Assembly (NCBI GenBank): GCA_017881645.1
Contig: JADGQQ010000150.1
Span: 1 to 7,170, forward strand
Direction of reading: 5' to 3'
DNA length: 7,170 nucleotides
Origin: Clostridia bacterium
GTDB taxonomy: Bacteria; Bacillota; Clostridia; Saccharofermentanales; Saccharofermentanaceae
The notes under the pieces were generated by a model. The model saw nothing but the letters and a program-made list of their open reading frames with translations, searched no databases and was not told the origin of the DNA. Positions 1 to 6,500 of this stretch are shown one piece after another (the first letter of the stretch is position 1; each line of letters starts with the position of its first letter). A program made the position numbers and the translations under genes.

Positions 1-74
1 CGTTAACAGCTTTGTTTGGGCAGAAGATTGAACACCACGGGTTCGCAGCCGGCGGCACACAGCAGGATGGCGTT

Positions 75-170
75 ATGATCAGAGAAAGTACGATGGACGA
101 TTGCCGAATCCTATATGATATGGTCTGTGATCTGGAAAAAAATCCGTTGGAGAAGGGATGCTCCTCGTGA
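75..170 (+). pseudogene. Remnant of a GNAT-family N-acetyltransferase (N-terminus only)
   Basis: The reading frame from ATG 75 gives a 31-residue peptide beginning MIRESTMDDCRILYDMVCDL, then stopping at TGA 168-170. This opening resembles the first strand and helix of GNAT acetyltransferases, which commonly start with MIR-x-A/S-T-x-x-D-C and a helix ending in CDLE/CDME. A Shine-Dalgarno-like AGGA sits at 64-67, seven bases before the ATG. Normal GNAT proteins are about 140-180 residues, so the acetyl-CoA binding part is missing. Reading either alternative frame after the A7 run at 136-142 does not restore recognisable GNAT sequence, so this looks like a 3' truncation and not a simple frameshift. 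The convergent phosphodiesterase gene ends only 70 bases further on. The family call rests on pattern memory over about 25 residues; the piece may be chance coding. Confidence 0.4.
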
Positions 171-240
171 CAGTAAACAAATCGTTTTTGCTTGCATGAG
201 AGATGTACTTGCTTTTCAAGCCCTGAAAAGATTTGATCCC

Positions 241-1086
241 TTAAGATATCTTCCCTGTTTTTACCAATTGGGCACGGAATTGAATCGCTTCATTGCAGCG
301 GTTGGTAATCACGCCGCTAGCACCTTGTGAGAACACTTTTTCAATGTTTTCTTCCGCATCAATTGTCCATACATAGATAGGCTTGCTGGTAAGTTCTTTA
401 TGGCCGATCAAATCTTTCGCAACGTCATATGCCGGTATTGAAATGAAGTCAATTCCGGGGTCATTCAGGTTAAAATCTTTCTTCGTAGCAATATAGCCCG
501 CAACGATTTCGGGCTCAATTTTATTGACTTCCTGCACGGTGTTCCAGTCAAGAGACTGAATCAAATACTTCTTATCCACTTGTTTGGCCTGAAGCAGTTT
601 GACGACATTGCTGACGTAGTCGGACGATTCATTGCCATATATTTTAATCTCAACATTCAAATTCTGGTTCAATTGAATCGCTCTGTCGACAAACTCGCTT
701 AATGTTGAGATATGGCTTTCGTATCCGTTTTCTTTCAGAACGACGGCTTTGACCTGATCCGCTGTCATTTTGCGAATATCCTCATCTATGCCGGCCAGCC
801 TCTTCAAATTATTGTCATGAATAACAAACATCTCGCCATCCGCAGACTCGACAACATCCAGTTCAACATAATCCGGCTTGAAAACTACGGCCGCCTCGAG
901 AGAACCTATCGTGTTTTCGACCGCTTGAACAAAATAGCCGCGATGTGCCATAATAACCGGCATCGATTGATTTGATGCGTTTGGATGAGTATTCATCCTG
1001 TAAATGGTATAGGATCCGGCCAAAATGATCACAACACCGATGAACACAAGCAAAACCAACTTCTTCCCTTTTATCTTGTTTCGCAT
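241..1086 (-). CDS. Membrane-anchored glycerophosphodiester phosphodiesterase (GDPD family)
   Basis: A 281-residue protein of the GDPD family, which hydrolyses glycerophosphodiesters such as deacylated phospholipids or teichoic-type polymers to sn-glycerol 3-phosphate and an alcohol. Residues 10-29 form one hydrophobic segment after a Lys/Arg-rich start (N-in anchor), with no lipobox or obvious cleavage site, so the catalytic domain should face outwards. Catalytic signatures are in order: HRG with His48-Arg49, EN at 57-58, ELD with Glu75 and Asp77 (metal ligands), HD at His90 (general acid), VEIK at 145-148, and the C-terminal YVWTID and GVITNR strands that close the TIM barrel. No key residue is missing and the length is normal. 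An in-frame ATG lies 12 bases upstream (to 1098), but there the AAAGG abuts the start codon. The same AGGATGG is well placed for the ATG at 1086, which I prefer. It stands alone and is divergent from the glucanase locus. The substrate cannot be read from sequence. Confidence 0.92.
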   Translation of the reverse strand: MRNKIKGKKLVLLVFIGVVIILAGSYTIYRMNTHPNASNQSMPVIMAHRGYFVQAVENTIGSLEAAVVFKPDYVELDVVESADGEMFVIHDNNLKRLAGIDEDIRKMTADQVKAVVLKENGYESHISTLSEFVDRAIQLNQNLNVEIKIYGNESSDYVSNVVKLLQAKQVDKKYLIQSLDWNTVQEVNKIEPEIVAGYIATKKDFNLNDPGIDFISIPAYDVAKDLIGHKELTSKPIYVWTIDAEENIEKVFSQGASGVITNRCNEAIQFRAQLVKTGKIS

Positions 1087-1241
1087 ACCGATTACCATCC
1101 TTTTAAAAATTATTCCGGAAATTCATCTATGTTTACCTATAAGTATACTCCTAATGCAATGCTGTTGTTGAATGCCATTTCCTTTTTAAGCGGCGCATGC
1201 TTGACGGCATATTCCCTTTGAAGAAACTCAGTATGCATCAG

Positions 1242-1269
1242 TTGTTTTTCAATTCCGATCACAGATAAT
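1242..1269 (+). promoter_or_regulatory. Candidate sigma-A type promoter for the glucanase locus
   Basis: TTGTTT (1242-1247) and GATAAT (1264-1269) are separated by 16 bases, matching the -35/-10 consensus at four and five of six positions. A start near 1276 would give a leader of roughly 190 bases before the glucanase ATG at 1469, long enough to include the inverted repeat and hairpin described separately. An alternative weaker pair, TTGTTT 1342-1347 with TTGAAT 1364-1369, lies closer to the gene. Neither is proven. Confidence 0.3.
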
Positions 1270-1293
1270 CCCTTCCGGCAGAAAAAGCTTGAA

Positions 1294-1324
1294 ATATCAC
1301 GCCGAAACCGTGCGATTGTGATAT
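1294..1324. repeat. Perfect 7-bp inverted repeat, possible operator
   Basis: ATATCAC (1294-1300) and GTGATAT (1318-1324) are exact reverse complements separated by 17 bases. Arm centres are 24 bases apart, about two helical turns plus a little. The repeat lies downstream of the candidate promoter -10 and upstream of the glucanase, a location suited to a dimeric repressor or to a leader RNA structure. The arms are AT-rich, so chance occurrence is possible. Confidence 0.3.
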
Positions 1325-1468
1325 AAATGATATGGCATTTCTTGTTTTTGTACCATTATGAATTTGAATTATGACGTAGAGCCATACGAAGATGGATTTT
1401 TGAGCCGACATAACATCCCGGATTTTCCGGACGGTCAGATTCTATGAGTTTGGGGGGAGAGTTTATTA

Positions 1469-1750
1469 ATGAAGACGAGAGTGATTACCGCAGTTCTGAT
1501 GTTCTCAATGCTGCTGTTTCTTGCCGGCTGCAAGAACGCAGACGCAGCCGTAAATGTGACTGAGTCCTCTGCCGCGGTCAGTGACACAACGGTCCAAGAC
1601 GCGACAGAGCCTTCTGAAACGGGTAAAGATATACCGGTACCTGAAGGATACCACCTTGTCTGGTCTGACGAATTCGACGGCAGCACTCTTAATGACAAGA
1701 TTTGGACAAGATTTACAGAACTGCCCGGATGGGTCAATGATGAGCTGTAG
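1469..1750 (+). CDS. N-terminal fragment of the GH16 lipoprotein, ending at a premature TAG
   Basis: This open part encodes 93 residues: a basic start, a hydrophobic core, and the lipobox LAGC at 18-21 with lipidated Cys21. An Ala/Ser/Thr-rich, acidic tether follows to about residue 55. The first strands of the GH16 domain come next (YHLVWSDEFDGSTLNDKIW at 61-79), then the frame ends before any catalytic residue. It has the strongest ribosome binding site in the window (GGGGGGAG, nine bases before ATG), so if the locus is transcribed this short lipopeptide would be translated and exported. It would have no enzymatic activity. It is listed separately because it is what would be made without readthrough. 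Confidence 0.6.
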   Translation: MKTRVITAVLMFSMLLFLAGCKNADAAVNVTESSAAVSDTTVQDATEPSETGKDIPVPEGYHLVWSDEFDGSTLNDKIWTRFTELPGWVNDEL

Positions 1751-1810
1751 ACATACACCGAATCCACTGACAACGCTTATGTCGAGAATGGAAATCTTGT
1801 AATTCAGGCG

Positions 1811-2413
1811 GTGAAGACTGCAGACGGCTATACATCCGCCAGACTTAATACACAAGGTAAACAGGACACAAAATACGGACGCTTCGAGATTCGTGCAAAG
1901 CTTCCGAAAGGTCAGGGACTCTGGCCTGCCATATGGCTGATGCCTACCAACGAAAGTCTATACGGTCAATGGCCGAAGTGCGGCGAGATTGACATCATGG
2001 AGATGCTCGGCAACGATACATCAACTATGTACAGCACAATTCATTACGGAGATCCGCACACATCGCAGAGCACGACTTACAAACTCGACAAGGGATCATT
2101 TGCCGATGATTATCATGTGTTTGCTGTCGAATGGGAACCAAGTGAGATGCGTTTCTATGTCGATGGCGTACTATACTTCACGGTTAACGATTGGTTCACG
2201 AAGGTTGAAGGAATGGATGAGGTCACATTTCCTGCACCATTTGACCAGCCATTCTATGTGATACTCAATTTGGCCGTCGGCGGTGACTGGCCCGGCAGCC
2301 CCGATGCAACAACCGATTTTGCCAATGCAAAGATGCTCGTCGATTATGTACGCGTCTTTCAGCTCGAAAATTATGATGAGAACGTCACAAAACCCGAAAA
2401 GGCGGCTCCATGA
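1811..2413 (+). CDS. Catalytic part of the GH16 endo-beta-glucanase, downstream of the TAG
   Basis: This stretch carries nearly all the GH16 catalytic domain: YGRFEIRAKLPKGQGLWPAI-type strands, the EIDIME active-site motif (codons at about 1985-2002), HYG, FAVEWEP, and the terminal VDYVRVFQL strand near 2338-2367, followed by an acidic linker. The frame is the same as that of the lipoprotein fragment and is open directly from 1751. The GTG at 1811 is only the first start-like codon; it lies within a conserved strand (NLVIQAVKTADG) and AGGCG abuts it, so independent initiation is unlikely. Without the N-terminal strands and signal it would be neither exported nor properly folded. I treat it as part of the pseudogene and not as a separate gene. 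Confidence 0.55.
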   Translation: MKTADGYTSARLNTQGKQDTKYGRFEIRAKLPKGQGLWPAIWLMPTNESLYGQWPKCGEIDIMEMLGNDTSTMYSTIHYGDPHTSQSTTYKLDKGSFADDYHVFAVEWEPSEMRFYVDGVLYFTVNDWFTKVEGMDEVTFPAPFDQPFYVILNLAVGGDWPGSPDATTDFANAKMLVDYVRVFQLENYDENVTKPEKAAP

Positions 2414-2496
2414 GAAGCGGACGCCACTGGCAATTTCATTTTGATAAGGCGAACACATACTATCTTGATAACATAAAAATCGTTGAAGCCGCCTGA
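2414..2496 (+). pseudogene. Remnant ends of a CBM4_9-like carbohydrate-binding module
   Basis: Directly after the GH16 stop, the original frame continues as EADATGNFI (2414-2440), which resembles the opening of CBM4_9-type modules found after GH16 domains (D-A-T-G-N-x-I, normally followed by NGDF). From 2443 a different frame reads DKANTYYLDNIKIVEAA and then TGA at 2494-2496. This matches the last strands of the same kind of module, where a YYLDNIKI-like strand ends the jelly roll. Such modules usually span about 130-150 residues, so the middle appears to have been deleted with a junction near 2438-2445. The call is by pattern recognition only. Confidence 0.45.
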
Positions 2497-2513
2497 TTGC
2501 GAATGCTCATGTT

Positions 2514-2530
2514 CCCGAAAATCGGGTCTT
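2514..2530 (+). terminator. Weak hairpin after the glucanase remnant
   Basis: CCCGA (2514-2518) and TCGGG (2522-2526) form a perfect 5-bp stem with an AAA loop, followed by TCTT. The stem is short and the T-tract poor, so it would be a weak intrinsic terminator at best. Its place between the glucanase remnant and the candidate Rieske promoter fits a transcript boundary. Confidence 0.2.
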
Positions 2531-2557
2531 AAAATCCTCTTAATGAACGTGTATTAT
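2529..2557 (+). promoter_or_regulatory. Candidate promoter for the Rieske oxygenase gene
   Basis: TTAAAA (2529-2534) and TATTAT (2552-2557) are separated by exactly 17 bases, with four and five of six consensus matches. A start near 2564 would give a leader of about 33 bases ending in the Shine-Dalgarno GAGGT (2586-2590), six bases before the ATG at 2597. This implies the oxygenase is transcribed independently of the damaged glucanase gene. Confidence 0.4.
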
Positions 2558-2596
2558 AAAGATATTAAATGATACGCGGTTCTACGAGGTGCGCAT

Positions 2597-3568
2597 ATGA
2601 TTAAGAATCAATGGTACGGTATTCTTGACGCGAAGGAAATCAAAGGAAATAACCCGATCGGCGTGACGCGCCTGGGCATGAAGCTGGTTCTCTGGAGAAG
2701 CGAAGACAGAGGGCTGCACTGTATTTATGACAAGTGCTGCCATCGAGGAGCATCTCTGAGCGCGGGTGAAGTTCTGCATGACACTGTGCGGTGCCCTTTT
2801 CACGGATTTGCCTATGATGCCTCCGGTAAGGTTGTCCTGATTCCGGCCAACGGCAGTGCCGCGCCAGTTCCGGAACGCTATCATGTACAGGCTTTCAAAG
2901 TTATCGAGCAGTACGACTTCATCTGGCTCTGGAACGGAGACTTCACCGATGACGCGCCTGAGATTCCCTTCTTCCCTTACCTGCGGCAGGGCTTTTCATA
3001 CGGCGGCTTTGCCGAGACCTGGCCGGTCCATTATACACGGGCAATCGAGAATCAATTGGATGTCGTTCATTTACCTTTCGTGCATACAAATTCCATTGGC
3101 CGCGGAAATAAGACGCTGGTCAATGGACCGGTCGTACTGTGGGAAGACAATTGCATGACCTTTTACGTCGATAACGTGACGGATGACGGTGTAACCCGTC
3201 CCTTGCAGGCAAGTGAGATTGAGAATTACGAGCTTCTTTTCCATCTGCAGTTCCAGATGCCGAATCTGTGGCAGAACATCATCAGCGATAAGATACGGAT
3301 CGTTGCCGTTTTCGCTCCGGTGGATGACAGCCATACCCGGATCTATCTGCGCTTCTACCAGAAATTCATGAACGTTCCGGGTCTTAAACAGATGGTCAAC
3401 TATTTCAGCAATTTCAGCAATAAATATATCCTTCATCAGGACAGACGTGTCGTACTGACACAGCTTCCGATCCGGACCGAATTGAAAATGGGCGAGAATC
3501 TCATCCAGGGTGATGCGCCGATTATTGAATACCGTAAAAGACGTGCGCAACTCAAGGGTGAAGAATAA
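2597..3568 (+). CDS. Rieske [2Fe-2S] non-heme iron oxygenase, terminal oxygenase alpha-type subunit
   Basis: A 323-residue soluble protein. The N-terminal Rieske domain (about 5-110) starts with NQWYGIL and binds a [2Fe-2S] cluster through C47-x-H49 and C66-PF-H69, spaced as in ring-hydroxylating oxygenases. The catalytic domain holds the mononuclear iron site: ENQLDVVHLPFVH supplies Asp155, His158 and His163, and a C-terminal HQDRR places Asp282 as the likely third ligand. All ligands are present and the length is normal for the single-component-type group (VanA, pheophorbide a oxygenase relatives). Members use O2 and electrons from a separate reductase to hydroxylate, demethylate or cleave organic substrates; the substrate cannot be told here, and no reductase or ferredoxin gene is in the window. 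The start is fixed by GAGGT six bases upstream. It ends six bases from the stop of the opposing glucan gene. No signal peptide, so cytoplasmic. Confidence 0.9.
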   Translation: MIKNQWYGILDAKEIKGNNPIGVTRLGMKLVLWRSEDRGLHCIYDKCCHRGASLSAGEVLHDTVRCPFHGFAYDASGKVVLIPANGSAAPVPERYHVQAFKVIEQYDFIWLWNGDFTDDAPEIPFFPYLRQGFSYGGFAETWPVHYTRAIENQLDVVHLPFVHTNSIGRGNKTLVNGPVVLWEDNCMTFYVDNVTDDGVTRPLQASEIENYELLFHLQFQMPNLWQNIISDKIRIVAVFAPVDDSHTRIYLRFYQKFMNVPGLKQMVNYFSNFSNKYILHQDRRVVLTQLPIRTELKMGENLIQGDAPIIEYRKRRAQLKGEE

Positions 3569-3574
3569 AATCCT

Positions 3575-6500
3575 CTACTCTATATCCGCCGTCAGCGTTA
3601 CGATGACGTAATGTGTCACAGAATCGTCACGCAGAAGGAAACTGTTGTCTTTTTGCAGAGTGCCGTCAACGGTTATTGTACTGACGGCTGTACCGCGGCC
3701 GGAGTCATTCTTAAAGCGAATCCGGTACAGTGCTTTGCCAGTGCGGTAATCCATCTGCCACGAAGGGTAGATTGCCGGGAAGGCGGGATTAATAAACAGC
3801 CGGTCTCCCCTGCGGGAAACGCCGAGCAGCGAGTGCAGGCAGCACTGGTACATCCAGCCGGCCGAACCTGTATACCAGCTCCAACCCGCTTTTCCTGTGT
3901 ATGGACTGCCCATATAAACATCCGCGCTCATGACATACGGTTCCTTTTCATATCGTGCGACATCTTTTACAGTGGATGTGGATGAAATCGGATTCATCAT
4001 ATGGACGAGTTCGAAAGCCTCTCGGCCTTTTCCGGCTTTTGCATTTGCCATCGCAAGCCAAATGGCCGCATGCGTATATTGACCTCCGTTTTCGCGGATG
4101 CCGGGGAAATATCCTTTAATGTAGCCCGGATCATTCGCGGATGTATTAAATGGCGGAGTGAGAAGCTGTATAACGCCCTCGTCATGATGGACCAGATAGT
4201 GTTCTGCAGATTCCAATGCCTGCTTTGCGCGAACGGGATCTGCGGCTTCAGACAGAACAGCCCAGGACTGACTGATCGAGTCAATCTGGCACTCTTCGTT
4301 GATGTGAGATCCCAGCGGATTTCCATTGTCAAAAAATCCGCGCATATACCATCGCCCGTCCCAGGCATTCTTCTCTATATTCGAACGTACCATCTCCGCA
4401 AGTCCGCTCAATTGATTGTAGCGAGCCTGATCTTTCATCTTCAGGCAGACCGGCAGGAATTTCCGGATGACCGTATAGTAGAACCAACCCAACCAGACAC
4501 TCTCTCCTTTGCCGCCGATGCCTACCCGGTTCATACCGTCATTCCAGTCTCCTCCGCCCATCAAAGGCAGTCCGTTGGTGCCGAATTGACTGGCTCGATC
4601 GATCGCACTCAGGCAATGCCGGTAAATGGTGTCCGTTTTCTCCGAAATGCGCGGCTGGAACATTTTTTCAGATTGACCGGGTTCAAGAATGTCACCTTCC
4701 AGGTAAGGCATTTTTTCCGATAAAAGATTCATTTTCCCCGTATGCTCAACAAATTCCGCAGCTGCATAGGGCAGCCACAGCAGGTCATCGGAAATGCGGG
4801 TTCTGACTCCGACGCCTGTGTCCGCCTGCCACCAATGCTGGACATCGCCTTCTATGAATTGATGTGCACTGCAGAGACGAATCTGTTCTGCTGCAAATGT
4901 TGAATCAATATCCAACAGAGCGAGTACGTCCTGCAATTGATCCCTGAACCCGATCGCACCTCCGCACTGGTAGAAAGCCGACCTGGCTCTGACGCGGCAG
5001 CTGATGATCTGATAGAGCAGCCAGCCGTTCATCAGAAGATCGGATGCGCGATTCGGTGTCTTGACACGGACTTGCGAAAGTGTGTCACCCCAATATTTAC
5101 GAACGGTTTCCAATTCGTTTTGTGCGGTCTGAATATCCCTGAATTTTACGGCCAGGTCCTCCGCTTCTATCAGTTGGCTTGTCTGCCCCATCCCGAGCAC
5201 GATTGTCCTGCTTTCACCGGCAGCCAGATGAAGATTCATCTGTATCGCGCCGCACGGATCCAGGCAGGCTCCGATTTCTCCTGACAGCTTATCCGACGCA
5301 AGTCCAAGCGGGAAAATCACGGATCTTCCCTCGCCTTTAAACCCGCGTTTGTCGCCGGTATAGGAAGAAACCGGTTCGCTTGAAAAAAGGAACGCAGGCC
5401 GCTGACGATCCAGTTCCGTGTATACGTTTCGAGCGGACAGCAGCTCTGTACGGGTGTTGAACTGCGTAACAATATAGGGCGCCGTATCTTCCTTCAGGGC
5501 TCCCAATACCCATTCCGCAAATAATGTTACCGAAAGCGAACGGTCATGACCGCTGTGGTCCCTTATGGTAAGCAGCCAGATTTTCAGCGGGTCCTTCGAA
5601 GCGGCAAACATAGTCATTGACTGCTCCAGTCCGAGTTCCGCATGTGAAAACACCGAGTAGCCGAACCCGTGCCGCACCTGATAACCCTGTCCTCTTCCGG
5701 GGTGAAGCGATGCGGGTGAAGTAATGGCACCTGATGCCATGTCTTTTATGTACACGGCCTCAGACGCTGTATCCAGTATTGGATCATTCGACCAGTGCGT
5801 CAGCTTGTTTTCACGGCTGTTTCCCGCCCAGGTGTATCCGGATCCTGTTTCAGATACATGGAATCCAAAAGACGCATTGGCAATAACGTTAATCCACGGA
5901 GCCGGGGTTTTTCTGCCGGCTCCCAGCCACATTTCATATTCCTGCCCGTCGGCTGCAAATCCGCCGATACCATTGAAGAACTCCATGGACACAGGCGGCT
6001 GGAACGTGGTCTCGGTATCCGCAAACTGCTGTGAAGTATCGCCCGCAGGAAGAAGAATATTATCCGGCGGGAGATCTCTTTTCGCGGCGGCCTTTTCATA
6101 ACTCGGCGCATAGATTCCCGTTGTCCGTCGGATGACAATGCGCGCAACGGTTGAAAGAAGATCCGATTCCTCGTTGGTCAGCAGGAAGCGCCGGAGAATA
6201 AAAAGGCTGGGCTTCTGCTGCGAACGGTTGAACACCTTCAATGTTCCGGTAAGATCCATGATAGCGTGCAGAAGCGGCTGTCCGTAACATTCATCTTCCT
6301 CGTTCAAAATGACAAGGTCGACGCGAACCGTCTGCTGGCAGAGATATTCGTAAGCAAGCAGTGCATCCTTGACGACCTGCAGGTCACGCATCTCCTTAAC
6401 GCGCAGAAGCATGATTGGAAAATCACCGGAAATGCCGAATCTCCAAAGACTGCTTTGTCCGCGGATGTTCCGGCTGATGATTTCTTTCTGATCACGATAG

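Larger units (their letters stand above)
1087..1468. other. Divergent intergenic region, about 380 bases
   Basis: No credible gene is seen here; the short open frames lack Shine-Dalgarno sites and resemble nothing. It separates the minus-strand phosphodiesterase from the plus-strand glucanase and should carry both promoters. On the minus strand the best -10 is TATACT (1147 to 1142, inside the palindrome AGTATACT), but no good -35 is correctly spaced. On the plus side there are a candidate promoter near 1242-1269, an inverted repeat at 1294-1324, a 5-bp hairpin CCGGA-TTT-TCCGG at 1418-1430, and a strong Shine-Dalgarno (GGGGGGAG, 1452-1459) nine bases before the glucanase ATG. Confidence 0.6.
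1469..2496 (+). pseudogene. Broken GH16 endo-beta-glucanase (laminarinase-like) lipoprotein with a C-terminal CBM
   Basis: The whole locus reads as a secreted lipoprotein endo-beta-1,3(4)-glucanase. In order: lipoprotein signal (residues 1-21), Ser/Thr-rich linker to about residue 55, GH16 jelly-roll domain to about residue 300, and remnants of a carbohydrate-binding module. The GH16 catalytic signature EIDIME is present, with Glu173 as nucleophile, Asp175 as helper and Glu178 as acid/base (counting the stop codon as a residue). The lesions are a TAG stop at 1748-1750 where GH16 proteins normally have Gln in an N-x-E-x-Q-x-Y-T pattern (one C-to-T change from CAG), a stop and frameshift after residue 314 at 2411-2413, and loss of most of the CBM. 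Apart from the TAG, the frame stays open and conserved from 1469 to 2410, so decay looks recent. Sequencing error at one lesion is possible; two independent lesions make this less likely. Amber readthrough is the main alternative for the first stop. Confidence 0.75.

Noticed and set aside
2..31. Possible C-terminal tail of an upstream gene (VNSFVWAED then TGA)
   Set aside because: Nine residues cannot be assigned to any family and another frame is also open there.
212..230. Stem CTTTTCA / TGAAAAG with a 5-base loop, just beyond the phosphodiesterase stop, as its terminator
   Set aside because: The stem is AT-rich and on the minus strand is followed by CAAGTAC, with no T-tract; it is insufficient as an intrinsic terminator.
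1142..1149. AGTATACT palindrome as the -10 region of the phosphodiesterase promoter
   Set aside because: The minus-strand TATACT is a fair -10, but the only TTG/TTC-like -35 (TTCAAC) is 19 bases away and weak, so it is mentioned only in the intergenic entry.
985..1221. 78-residue plus-strand open frame over the phosphodiesterase start and intergenic region
   Set aside because: It overlaps the well-supported minus-strand gene, has no ribosome binding site and shows no recognisable family features.
3598..3611. Palindromic hairpin TTACG-ATGA-CGTAA as a terminator for the Rieske gene
   Set aside because: It lies within the opposing coding sequence, has only 5 bp and lacks a following T-tract.
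4001..4723. 240-residue plus-strand open frame inside the NdvB-like gene
   Set aside because: It is the shadow of the conserved GH94 catalytic domain on the opposite strand; composition and lack of a start signal argue against a real gene.
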